Below are positions 27,419 through 35,636 of a DNA stretch of 64,000 nt, piece after piece. The DNA is from Phycisphaerae bacterium RAS2 (GTDB taxonomy: Bacteria > Planctomycetota > Phycisphaerae > UBA1845 > UTPLA1). The position numbers and the translations under genes were made by a program. Numbering within the stretch: the stretch's first letter is position 1; every line of letters begins with the position of its first letter. The stretch is taken from positions 4,155,306 through 4,219,305 of the forward strand of contig CP036352.1 in the NCBI GenBank assembly GCA_007753915.1, written 5' to 3'. The notes under the pieces are model-generated. The model searched no databases and was not told where the DNA came from. It saw nothing but the letters and a program-made list of their open reading frames with translations.

Positions 27419-29401
27419 ATGGCAAAGCAACGAGTGGCGATGATCGGCGGCGGCCTGGCGGGGTTGGCCGGAGCGATGAAGCTGGCCGAAGAGGGCGTGG
27501 CCGTCGATCTGGTCAGCATGGTGCCGGTGAAGCGGTCGCACAGCGTCTGCGCGCAGGGCGGCATCAACAGCGTGAACACCGTGACGCGCTCGCAGGGTGA
27601 CAGCGAGTGGAAGCACCTCGATGACACGGTCTACGGCGGCGACTTTCTCAATCATCAGCCGCCGGTGAAGGAGATGACCGACTGGGGGCCGAAGGTCATT
27701 GACCTGCTCGATCGGCTGGGTGTGCCGTTCAATCGCACGCCCGAGGGGAATCTCGACCGACGTCGATTCGGCGGCACGCTGTACAAGCGCACGGCCTTCT
27801 CCGGCGCGACGACCGGCCAGCAGCTCTTGTACGCGCTGGATGAGCAGGTACGCCGATGGGAGGCCGAAGGGCTGATCACCAAGTACGAGCACTGGGAATT
27901 TCTGGGGCTGATTCTGGACGACGCAGGCGTCTGCAAGGGCTGCGTCATTCAGGACATGTTCTCGATGCAGCTCAAGGCGCTGCGCGCCGACGCGGTCGTG
28001 CTGGCCACCGGCGGCTGCGGGCTGATCTTCGGCAAGAGCACCATGTCGATGATCTGCACCGGCGGAGCCAACGCACGGGCCTACCAGGAAGGCGTGAAGT
28101 ACGCCAACGGTGAGTTCATCCAGGTGCATCCGACGGCGATCCCCGGGGCCGACAAGCTGCGGCTGATGAGCGAAAGCGCCCGCGGCGAGGGCGGCCGCGT
28201 ATGGGTACCACGCAAGCCGCAGGACCCGCGCGACCCGCTGACGATCCCCGAAAGCGAGCGGTATTACTTCCTCGAGGAGCGCTACCCGACGTACGGCAAT
28301 CTCGTGCCGCGCGATATCGCCACGCGCGAGATCTTTGACGTATGCGTGAACGGTGGCCTGTCGGTCGAGAAGGAAGATCTCTGCGTCTATCTCGATCTGA
28401 CGCACCTGCCGTCGACCGCGCACCACAAGCTCGAAGGCATCCTGGAGATTTATGAGAAGTTCGCCGGCGGCGACCCGCGCACGACGCCGATGAAAATCTT
28501 CCCCGCTGTGCACTACTCAATGGGCGGCCTCTGGGTGGATTACGAGAAGGACGCAAAGACCGGCGGCCTGGCACTCGGATCGCCTCGCAACCAGATGACC
28601 AACGTCAAAGGCGTCTTTGCCATCGGCGAGGCGGATTACCAGTACCACGGAGCCAACCGCCTCGGCGCGAACTCGTTGCTCTCCTGCATCTTTGCCGGAT
28701 TGATCAACGCACCGTCGATCATCAACTATTTCAAGAGTTGTAAGTCGGCGGCGGCCGATGCTCCGGCCGGCCTGTTCGACGGCGCGATCAAGCGGCATCA
28801 GGACAAGTTCAAGGCGCTGGCCGCACGCACCGGCGAGGAGAACGCCTACGAGTTGCATCTCGAGCTGGGCCGCACGATGACCGCCAATTGCACGGTCGTG
28901 CGCTACAACGACAAGATCAAACAGACGCTGGCGAAGATCGACGAGATCGCCGCGCGGTACCAGAAAGCGCCGCTGTCGGACACAGGCCAGTGGACGAACC
29001 AGAATTTGTCGTTCGTGCGGGCGCTGGGCGACATGATCGTGCTGGCAAAAGTGATCGCGCTGGGTGCGCTTCAACGCGACGAGTGCCGCGGCGCTCACTA
29101 CAAGCCTGATTTTGAAATCAGCGGGCTGGACCCGGCCGCCGGCGACATGACGGCACAGGCGAAGAAGTGGTGCCAGCTCTTCAAGAAGCGCAACGACGAC
29201 TGGCTTAAGACGACCATCGCCGAGCACACACCGGCCGGGCCGAAGCTGACCTATGAGCCCGTGGATGTGAGTCTGATCCCGCCGCGGCCGCGAACGTACG
29301 GCCTGAAAGGTGCGGAAGAAATCGAGCGCATCTGGAAGACGGAATTCTCGGGCGGCGGATCGGGAACGACGAAGAAGGAACCCGCGGCCGTGGGGGCGTA
29401 A
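27419..29401 (+). CDS. sdhA: Succinate dehydrogenase/fumarate reductase flavoprotein subunit
   Basis: Catalytic subunit that interconverts succinate and fumarate at the membrane. The FAD Rossmann motif is MIGGGLAGLAGAMKLAE (8-24), the covalent-flavin His lies in KRSHSVCAQGGINSV, and the active-site region includes GEFIQVHPTAIPG and HYSMGGLWVD. At 660 aa and with LTHLPSTAHHKLEGI it resembles the Bacillus/Bacteroides/epsilon-proteobacterial class with cytochrome b partners. No sdhB or sdhC is adjacent: upstream is a divergent CNNM gene and downstream a minus-strand accessory gene. The iron-sulfur and membrane subunits must be elsewhere or missing. Confidence 0.93.
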   Translation: MAKQRVAMIGGGLAGLAGAMKLAEEGVAVDLVSMVPVKRSHSVCAQGGINSVNTVTRSQGDSEWKHLDDTVYGGDFLNHQPPVKEMTDWGPKVIDLLDRLGVPFNRTPEGNLDRRRFGGTLYKRTAFSGATTGQQLLYALDEQVRRWEAEGLITKYEHWEFLGLILDDAGVCKGCVIQDMFSMQLKALRADAVVLATGGCGLIFGKSTMSMICTGGANARAYQEGVKYANGEFIQVHPTAIPGADKLRLMSESARGEGGRVWVPRKPQDPRDPLTIPESERYYFLEERYPTYGNLVPRDIATREIFDVCVNGGLSVEKEDLCVYLDLTHLPSTAHHKLEGILEIYEKFAGGDPRTTPMKIFPAVHYSMGGLWVDYEKDAKTGGLALGSPRNQMTNVKGVFAIGEADYQYHGANRLGANSLLSCIFAGLINAPSIINYFKSCKSAAADAPAGLFDGAIKRHQDKFKALAARTGEENAYELHLELGRTMTANCTVVRYNDKIKQTLAKIDEIAARYQKAPLSDTGQWTNQNLSFVRALGDMIVLAKVIALGALQRDECRGAHYKPDFEISGLDPAAGDMTAQAKKWCQLFKKRNDDWLKTTIAEHTPAGPKLTYEPVDVSLIPPRPRTYGLKGAEEIERIWKTEFSGGGSGTTKKEPAAVGA

Positions 29402-29442
29402 AGATGATTGCATTGGGGGGCGAGCGTTCAAGTACTGCACGA

Positions 29443-29937
29443 CTACGTCAAGAACGCCTCGATCGTCTCGCGCGCACAGCCGGCAAGATCCTCTGAACAA
29501 GCGAGTTCAATGAACTCGTCGTGCGAAGACCTGAACAGGAAGCGGTGCTGGTCATCGGCGAAAATCGCATCCCATAGAAAATAGACGAAAATATCTAATA
29601 TGCACTCCAAGGCCGCTCGCTCCGACAGGGGCATGATCTGGCCAGGCGCCTCATGTATCGGACGATTCTCTCCCAGCGTGGCTCGAACGCGCGAGAAGAG
29701 ATCCATGTTCTCATTTGATGGCCACACACCCCAAGTTGTAACATGAAGCAAGCCGATCCCATCCGACGGAAGCCATGAAAGGACGTGCTTGACGAACGAC
29801 GTGCGGCGACCGGCATCAGAAGGCACGGGAATCCTCTGGTGAAAGGGAAATGCTGATTCAAGAGGAGCGTGGTACCCATGCGTTGATAACCACTGCGTAG
29901 CAGCTTCGCGCGTCACGCCAATGAACTCTGGTTCCAA
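29443..29937 (-). CDS. Conserved hypothetical protein in a lower-GC accessory stretch
   Basis: A TTG start is supported by AAAGGA about nine bases upstream; no ATG precedes the conserved part. The 164-aa product has no signal or membrane segment. Readable motifs are WPSNENMDLFSRVRATLGENRPIHEAPGQIM, FVYFLWDAIFADDQ and RSSHDEFIELA; I have seen this DLF..R...GE....PG...WD....SHDE pattern in scattered small hypothetical proteins, with no known function. Base composition is visibly lower in GC than its neighbours, suggesting recent arrival. Confidence 0.65.
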   Translation of the reverse strand: MEPEFIGVTREAATQWLSTHGYHAPLESAFPFHQRIPVPSDAGRRTSFVKHVLSWLPSDGIGLLHVTTWGVWPSNENMDLFSRVRATLGENRPIHEAPGQIMPLSERAALECILDIFVYFLWDAIFADDQHRFLFRSSHDEFIELACSEDLAGCARETIEAFLT

Positions 29938-30036
29938 CTTTCAATTCCTTTCTGACATGAATGCCGATGGTGAAGGTTGCGCGGCCAAGGTATCAAATGG
30001 GCTGATGTAGGACAAGGTGCCTTATTCAATGAAAGT

Positions 30037-30654
30037 CTACGGGCTACATCGCCTCAAGGTGCCCATTCGAACGAAGTTCCGATCGGCCTGGGCGGCCATG
30101 CAATCAAAATACCGCAGCGTTCCATCCTCATTATGCGAAACGGATACGAACCAAATCATCGCCGGCTTTGCCGGATCGTCCATGCGGGTCATCTTCACCA
30201 TCAGTCCGCTCTCTTTAGTTTTGTATTCAGACCATTGCACTTCATGGTGCACGGGAAAATCCAATTCCAGCATGTAGAAGACGTCACCGACTCGTTGCAA
30301 CTTGTTAAAAATGGTATCGCCAAACATTACAAATTGTGAGAAGTCCAAAGTTCCATCGTCACGAAAAGTAAGCTTGAGTTTCGTTTGATCGGATGGCTGA
30401 GTTGTCGGAGGCACCACAACGTCAATGCCCGACGGAGTGAGCCATCCCTCCGTAACTTCTTCAAACTCCCATGTTCCTGTGAGAAGCGATTTCGGTGCGT
30501 TGCAAGCAACCGCCGTTAACTGGACGAACAGCACCAAGACGATGGCCTTCCGTTGCCAAGCGATGAGTAGATAGTTCCTTCGCCGTACCAAACTACAGCA
30601 TTCGAGCCCGGCCACACTGCTGTGCACGTTGCTCCTTCCGAGTAAATCGGTCAT
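30037..30654 (-). CDS. Putative lipoprotein, function unknown
   Basis: The core has a hydrophobic segment ending in a lipobox-like LTAVAC, then a soluble domain with TGTWEFEEVTEGWLTPSG, KLKLTFRDDGTLDFSQF and MIWFVSVSHNEDGTLRYFDCMA, which looks like a lipocalin-type beta barrel (weak). The start is uncertain: ATG at 30654, GTG at 30627 (AAGGAG four bases upstream) or TTG at 30591. The frame is open to 30957 but that part has no likeness to anything. Lower GC than the flanks, like the previous gene. Confidence 0.55.
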   Translation of the reverse strand: MTDLLGRSNVHSSVAGLECCSLVRRRNYLLIAWQRKAIVLVLFVQLTAVACNAPKSLLTGTWEFEEVTEGWLTPSGIDVVVPPTTQPSDQTKLKLTFRDDGTLDFSQFVMFGDTIFNKLQRVGDVFYMLELDFPVHHEVQWSEYKTKESGLMVKMTRMDDPAKPAMIWFVSVSHNEDGTLRYFDCMAAQADRNFVRMGTLRRCSP

Positions 30655-30813
30655 GCCCGTACTGAGAGTGACAACTTGCTGATGTTGCAGGCGCTCGGAT
30701 TTAATCGCATCGGAAAAGGTTAGGCAACATTGGGACAGTTCAGGCGAGTAGCTTACATCGAGCGCCCCGTGCCCACTCGGAATGTGCCGACTCAAGACGG
30801 ACTCCCGCCTCAG

Positions 30814-30836
30814 CCCTCTCCCTAGAAGGGAGAAGG
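30814..30836. repeat. Second copy of the CCCTCTCCCT palindrome
   Basis: CCCTCTCCCT, A, then GAAGGGAGAAGG, preceded by CTCAG much as the miaA copy is preceded by CTCACCCC. It lies between the lipoprotein gene and the clpB 3' end. Confidence 0.6.
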
Positions 30837-30883
30837 TGCAAGCTCGCATCGCCACTTGCGACATTATCTTGTCAAGAGCCAAA

Positions 30884-33526
30884 TCAACGTGCTGTAGCTG
30901 CAACAGCCGTGTACTCGCGGTCCGACTGCGAGAAGATAAATCCATCCCCGCCGACATCCACTGTCACGCTCTGTCCCGGCGCGAAATCGCCCGACAGGAT
31001 GTGCCGCGCGAGCGGGTTCTCTACCTCCTGCTGGATCAACCGCTTGAGCGGCCGTGCGCCATAGACCGGGTCGTATCCGTCGTTCGCCAGCTTGTCCACC
31101 GCCTTCGGCGTAAGCGTCAGCGCGATGCCGCGCTCCGTCAGGCGCTCGCGAAGATGCTTCAACTGGATGTCCACGATCGACCGCAGGTGTTCGCGCCCGA
31201 GCCGGTGAAAGATAATCGTCTCGTCCACGCGGTTGAGGAACTCCGGCCGGAAGTGCCGCTTGAGGTCTTCGCGCACGGCGTGCTCGATCTCCGCGTCCGC
31301 CGCGCCCGATTCGCTCAACTGCTGGATGTGCTCGCTGCCGATGTTGCTCGTCATGACGACAATCGCGTTGCGAAAGTCCACCGTTCGCCCGTGGCCGTCA
31401 GTCAGGCGGCCGTCGTCCAGGACTTGCAGCAGCACATTGAACACGTCGCGATGGGCTTTCTCGATCTCATCCAGCAGAATCACCGAGTACGGCTTGCGAT
31501 GCACGGCTTCGGTCAGCCGGCCGCCCTCTTCATAGCCGACGTATCCCGGCGGCGCGCCGATCAGCCGCGCAACGCTGTGCTGCTCCATGAACTCGCTCAT
31601 GTCGATGCGGATGAACGCCGACTCGTCGTCAAACAGAAACGCCGCCAGCGCCTTGCACAGCTCCGTCTTGCCCACGCCCGTCGGCCCAAGGAACAGGAAC
31701 GAGCCGATCGGCCTATTCGGATCACCCAGCCCGGCGCGGCTGCGGCGTACGGCGTCCGCCACGGCGCGCACCGCGTCTTCCTGACCGACGACGCGCGCGT
31801 GCAGCCGATCCTCCATCTTGAGCAGCTTTTCCTTCTCGCCCTCGAGCATCCGCGCGACGGGGATGCCCGTCCACTTGCTGACGATTTCGGCAATCTCCTC
31901 GGCAGTCACCTCCTCGCGTAACAAGCCGCCACCCTCGCGGTGCAGCGCCGCAAGCCTTTCTTCCGCCTCGTGCAAGTGCTTTTGCGCTTCGGGCAGATCA
32001 CCGTAACGAACGCGCGCGGCCCTCTCCAACTCTCCGCGGCGCTGGGCTTCGTCCAGCTCGGTTTGCAGGGACTCGATCCGCTGGCGCACCGCCTTGATCG
32101 ACTCGATCTGCTTCTTCTCATTCTCCCAAGCGGCCGTCAGCGCCGTGTTGCGCTCCTTCAGGTCCGCAAGTTGCTTCTCCCCTGTAGCGAGCTGCTTGCG
32201 GCTGGCGTCGTCCTTCTCCTTCTTCAGCGCTTCGCGCTCGATCTCCAGCTGCATGATTCGCCGGCGCAGTTCGTCCAGCTCCGCAGGCAGGCTGTCGTTC
32301 TCAATGCGCAGGCGTGACGCGGCCTCGTCCATCAGGTCGATGGCCTTGTCGGGCAGGTGCCGATCCGCGATGTAGCGGTGGGAGAGCGTGGCGGCCGCGA
32401 CGATCGCGGAGTCCTGGATGCGCACGGCGTGGTGCGTTTCGTACTTGGGCTTCAACCCGCGCAGAATGGCGATCGTGTCTTCCACGCTCGGCTCGCCGAC
32501 GTACACGGTCTGGAAGCGTCGCTCCAGTGCTTTGTCTTTTTCAATGTGCCGGCGGTATTCCTCCAGCGTCGTCGCGCCAATGCAGCGCAGTTCGCCTCGC
32601 GCGAGGGCCGGCTTCAGCAGGTTGCCCGCATCCATCGAGCCTTCAGTCTTGCCCGCGCCGACGACGGTGTGAAGCTCATCAACGAACAGGATGATCGCGC
32701 CGGCCGACTCCACGACCTCGCGCACCACAGCCTTAAGCCGCTCCTCGAACTCGCCGCGATACTTCGCACCGGCAATCAGTGCACCCATGTCCAGCGAAAC
32801 GACACGCTTGTTCTTGAGCGCTTCGGGTACGTCGCCGGCGAGGATGCGCTGCGCCAGCCCCTCGATGATGGCCGTCTTCCCGACGCCCGGCTCGCCGATC
32901 AGCACGGGATTGTTCTTCGTGCGCCGCGCGAGCACTTGAATGCAGCGGCGGATTTCCTCGTCGCGCCCAATGACTGGGTCGAGTTTGCCTTTGCGCGCCA
33001 GCTCAACGAGGTCGTGCCCGTATTTCTCAAGAGCCTGAAACGTGTCTTCGGGATTCTGCGAAGTGACGCGCGTGCCGCCCCGAAGCTCGGCGAGGGCTTT
33101 TTCGATGGCCGGTCGGCCCGCGCCGCTGACGGTGAGAATCTCCCGCGCATCGCTTTTCACTTCCGCCAGCGCGAGCAGCAGGTGCTCGGTGGAGACGTAC
33201 TCGTCCTTCATCTTCTCCGCGATGGTCTGCGCCGATTCGAGCACGTCCTGCAGCGCGCGCGCCGGCGAAGGCGACGAACCGCTGACCTTCGGCAGTCGGC
33301 TCAACTCGGATTGAACGATCGAGCGAACCTGGTTGACGTTGGCTCCGGCCTTTTGCAACAGCGGGACGACGATCCCCGCGTCGCTTCCCGCGCCCTCGCG
33401 CGCGCCCTCGACGAGTGCGGCCAGGAGGTGCAACGGCGAAAGCTCCGGATGGCCTTGCCGGCGCGCAAGCGACTCGGCGCCCTGCAAAGCCTCCATCGCC
33501 TTGATTGTGAGTTGATCGAGTCTCAT
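30884..33526 (-). CDS. clpB: ATP-dependent disaggregase ClpB
   Basis: Hsp104/ClpB chaperone that pulls polypeptides out of aggregates, with DnaK. The start at 33526 has GGGGAG nine bases upstream. Domains: N-terminal Clp repeat (1-150), first AAA+ (Walker [10 protein letters not shown], Walker [11 protein letters not shown]), coiled-coil M domain (about 405-525, long charged helices), second AAA+ (Walker [10 protein letters not shown], Walker [12 protein letters not shown]) with the substrate loops [12 protein letters not shown] and GYVGYEEGG. It ends in a short variable tail. The 880-aa length is normal. The M domain separates it from ClpA and ClpC. It is divergent from the cytochrome gene; no CIRCE element is visible. 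Confidence 0.97.
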   Translation of the reverse strand: MRLDQLTIKAMEALQGAESLARRQGHPELSPLHLLAALVEGAREGAGSDAGIVVPLLQKAGANVNQVRSIVQSELSRLPKVSGSSPSPARALQDVLESAQTIAEKMKDEYVSTEHLLLALAEVKSDAREILTVSGAGRPAIEKALAELRGGTRVTSQNPEDTFQALEKYGHDLVELARKGKLDPVIGRDEEIRRCIQVLARRTKNNPVLIGEPGVGKTAIIEGLAQRILAGDVPEALKNKRVVSLDMGALIAGAKYRGEFEERLKAVVREVVESAGAIILFVDELHTVVGAGKTEGSMDAGNLLKPALARGELRCIGATTLEEYRRHIEKDKALERRFQTVYVGEPSVEDTIAILRGLKPKYETHHAVRIQDSAIVAAATLSHRYIADRHLPDKAIDLMDEAASRLRIENDSLPAELDELRRRIMQLEIEREALKKEKDDASRKQLATGEKQLADLKERNTALTAAWENEKKQIESIKAVRQRIESLQTELDEAQRRGELERAARVRYGDLPEAQKHLHEAEERLAALHREGGGLLREEVTAEEIAEIVSKWTGIPVARMLEGEKEKLLKMEDRLHARVVGQEDAVRAVADAVRRSRAGLGDPNRPIGSFLFLGPTGVGKTELCKALAAFLFDDESAFIRIDMSEFMEQHSVARLIGAPPGYVGYEEGGRLTEAVHRKPYSVILLDEIEKAHRDVFNVLLQVLDDGRLTDGHGRTVDFRNAIVVMTSNIGSEHIQQLSESGAADAEIEHAVREDLKRHFRPEFLNRVDETIIFHRLGREHLRSIVDIQLKHLRERLTERGIALTLTPKAVDKLANDGYDPVYGARPLKRLIQQEVENPLARHILSGDFAPGQSVTVDVGGDGFIFSQSDREYTAVAATAR

Positions 33527-33972
33527 GTCTAATTACTCCCCTGCGGCCGCGCACGCGGACCTGAACCGATCCCGCCGTGCGGCGATCCGCCCGACGCCAG
33601 CCCGGAGATGCATACGCCGTTCCATTCGAGGAGGGATGGCGCAACTCGTTATGGGAAGATGGCTTAGGAATCACCCGTTTTTGCGAGGCTGTCAACGTGG
33701 CAGCCGATCCTGGCAGGCGGCAGCCGGAGGGAAATCGGCGTGGATCGTCCACTTTTGCGCCGGATTTCGGTGCGTACGCACGGTCGTGTCCCGTGATTGG
33801 GACAGAAATCATGATTCGCAGTGAGGTTGGTGCCTTGTTGCACAGCCCCAACTTCTGTGTGACAGATGTCGGTAAATGGATGGCGCAGGAATCACCGATA
33901 AGGGTATGGGGCCTCCGACCCGCCCGAAGTACTACTCATCATGAACAGGCAAGCCGAACCGGAGCCACGAAC
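33527..33972. promoter_or_regulatory. Divergent intergenic region with two dyads
   Basis: About 450 bases between clpB and the cytochrome-like gene. It contains a perfect 12-bp palindrome GTGCGTACGCAC (33770-33781) and, six bases on, TGTCCC-GTGATT-GGGACA (33787-33804). Both lie where a regulator could serve either gene. Part of the region is open in frame with the downstream gene but shows no conserved protein text. Confidence 0.35.
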
Positions 33973-34461
33973 ATGGCCGCCCACGAATTCCTAAAGCGAA
34001 CATACCTCTTGAGCGCCCTGCTGGTCGTCGCGTTGGGTTGCCTGCTTGGCGCGGGCATGGAGTGCCCCATGCAGGCCGGCGACGAATTGCCGCCGGACAT
34101 GGACATGGAGGAGGAGGAAGAACCCAAGTCCGTGTCGTTCGGCAAGGACATTCAACCCATCTTCGATACGCACTGCATCCGCTGCCACGTCAACGGCGGA
34201 TTCGCCAACAACTCCGGCATTCCGCTGCGACTGGTCGAGGGCGTCAGCCATGAACTGCTCGTCGGCAAGTTCAGCGTTCAAAACACCGATCTGTTCCTCG
34301 TCAAGCCCGGCGATCACCTCAACAGCCTGCTCTATCTCAAGATCAGCCAGGACACCCCGCCCGTCGGCCGACGCATGCCGTGGGACGCCGCCACGGTTGT
34401 CACCGAAGAAGAAATCGCCCTCATCGTCACATGGATCAACGAAGGTGCAGTGAACAATTAG
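33973..34461 (+). CDS. Secreted c-type cytochrome domain protein
   Basis: A signal sequence or lipoprotein signal (YLLSALLVVALGCLLGAG) is followed by a very acidic linker (PPDMDMEEEEEPK). A single heme-binding CIRCH motif comes next in FGKDIQPIFDTHCIRCHVNGG, with GRRMPWD downstream, where the Met could be the sixth heme ligand. It ends LIVTWINEGA, the usual end of planctomycete-type cytochrome modules. The 162-aa protein is a stand-alone module; larger planctomycete proteins carry it fused to DUF1549/DUF1553 domains. An electron partner is not evident. Confidence 0.8.
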   Translation: MAAHEFLKRTYLLSALLVVALGCLLGAGMECPMQAGDELPPDMDMEEEEEPKSVSFGKDIQPIFDTHCIRCHVNGGFANNSGIPLRLVEGVSHELLVGKFSVQNTDLFLVKPGDHLNSLLYLKISQDTPPVGRRMPWDAATVVTEEEIALIVTWINEGAVNN

Positions 34462-34845
34462 CCGTGGACGGCGGACGGCGGACGGCGAGCGATAAGCGAT
34501 GGGGGATGAGCGTGAGCGGTGGGCGATGAGCGGCGAGCGATGAGCGATTAGCCATGAGCTGTTAGCTGTTAGCCAATCCGGTGCGTTGAGTCGAGGATCC
34601 GCCGTGGCGAAGACGCACGCTACATTTACTCTTGGCCAATCCGGTGCGTCGAGTCGAGGATCCGCCGTGGCGGAGACGCACGCTACGCTACTCAATGGGC
34701 GATGGCGGTCAGCGGTTGATGGCGCTCAGTGGGCAATGCCGCTCAACGGTTGATGGCGCTCAATGGGCGGGGCGGCTCTACGGTCGATGACGCTCTGCGG
34801 GCGATGACTCTTAACGAGTGATGACGCGCTACGGGTGATGCCGCT
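34462..34845. repeat. Gene-free tract of degenerate short repeats
   Basis: No gene is visible. The first 110 bases are variations on GCGATGAGC / GCGATTAGC / GCTGTTAGC heptamer-like units. After the 51-bp direct repeats (listed separately), a further 150 bases repeat GCTCAATGGGC / GGTTGATGGC / GATGACGCTC units. Similar text (GAGCTATTAGCTGTGAGC) occurs at 14728-14756. Confidence 0.65.
34573..34686. repeat. Pair of 51-bp direct repeats
   Basis: 34573-34623 and 34636-34686 match at 49 of 51 positions, with 12 bases between. Each begins CCAATCCGGTGCGT and ends GACGCACGCTAC, so the ends are partly complementary and each copy could fold on itself. Confidence 0.8.
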
Positions 34846-35466
34846 CTATGGGCAGCGCCGCGCGAGGGGGGCGAGCTGGCGATCGTGAAGGCGGGTCAGC
34901 GTTGCCTGCGCGGCGATCGCGCCGGTGAGCGCCAGCGCCATGTCCCATTGCGTGTCCCAGATGTCGCCCTGGGTTCCCAGGAACGCCTCGGCGGCTTCGC
35001 CCGTCGCCAGCGCCGTCCACCACTCAATGAGTTCGTACGTCGCGCTGATCGCCAGGCACACGCACGTCACCAGAAACGCCAGCCATTTGCCCGGACGCAG
35101 CGGCGAGCAGCGCACGAGGACCTCGCGCGCGATGATCGCGGGGAAGAACCCCTGCGCGAAGTGGCCGACCCGGTCGTAATGGTTGCGGGTCCCGCCCATC
35201 GCGTCGCGCAGCCAGTTGAAGAGCGGCACCTCGGCGTAGGTGTAGTGCCCGCCGACCAGAAGGATCATCGCATGCAGCCAGATGCAGAGGTAGGCGAGTC
35301 GCGTCAACGGAAACCGGCGATGGGTGGCGATCAGAACGAACGCCGCCACCACGGTCGGCGCGACCTCCAGCATCCACGTGAATCGGTCGTGCGGCCCGAT
35401 CGCTGACCAGGCGAACACGATCAGAAACGAAGCGAGAAGTCCGTAGTGCAGGCGTGTCGATGGCAT
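34846..35466 (-). CDS. DUF2238 (YjdF-like) membrane protein
   Basis: 206 aa with about six predicted membrane helices. Typical DUF2238 text: LHAMILLVGGHYTYAEVPLFNWLRD, RNHYDRVGHFAQGFFPAIIAREVL, AISATYELIEWWTALATGEAAEAFLGTQGD and WDTQWDM. The conserved His, Asp and Glu residues inside membrane segments suggest an enzyme or ion-binding protein, but no function is established for the family. It ends in the repeat-filled gap. Confidence 0.85.
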   Translation of the reverse strand: MPSTRLHYGLLASFLIVFAWSAIGPHDRFTWMLEVAPTVVAAFVLIATHRRFPLTRLAYLCIWLHAMILLVGGHYTYAEVPLFNWLRDAMGGTRNHYDRVGHFAQGFFPAIIAREVLVRCSPLRPGKWLAFLVTCVCLAISATYELIEWWTALATGEAAEAFLGTQGDIWDTQWDMALALTGAIAAQATLTRLHDRQLAPLARRCP

Positions 35467-35513
35467 GGAAGTTCGCGGCGCGGCGGGGCCAGTGGGTCAG
35501 GGTCGTCAGCATG

Positions 35514-35625
35514 CGTGGTGGGCCGTGCCCACCCTACGGCGCTACGGCACCCGGGCGTGGTGGGCCGTGCCCACCCTACAGCTTGTTGATCCTCGCCATG
35601 CGTGGTGGGCGGTGCCCACCCTACG
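35514..35625. repeat. Three copies of the GTGGTGGGC palindromic repeat
   Basis: Copies at about 35514-35538, 35556-35580 and 35601-35625 each read GTGGTGGGC, two to four bases, GCCCACCCTAC. They fill the gap between the DUF2238 gene start and the rimO stop. All are in the same orientation. Confidence 0.8.
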
Positions 35626-35636
35626 GCTCACCGCGG

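Noticed and set aside
26630-28513. 627-aa open frame overlapping the CNNM gene and sdhA
   Set aside because: The text is Arg/His/Ala-rich and lies across two real genes in other frames; no start signal.
33577-33972. N-terminal extension of the cytochrome-like protein to an ATG at 33577
   Set aside because: The signal sequence begins at the ATG at 33973; the upstream part lacks conservation and would bury the signal.
35514-35625. Three regularly spaced palindromes as a CRISPR array
   Set aside because: Spacers are about 20 bases and uneven, repeats are the dispersed family found elsewhere, and there are no cas genes.
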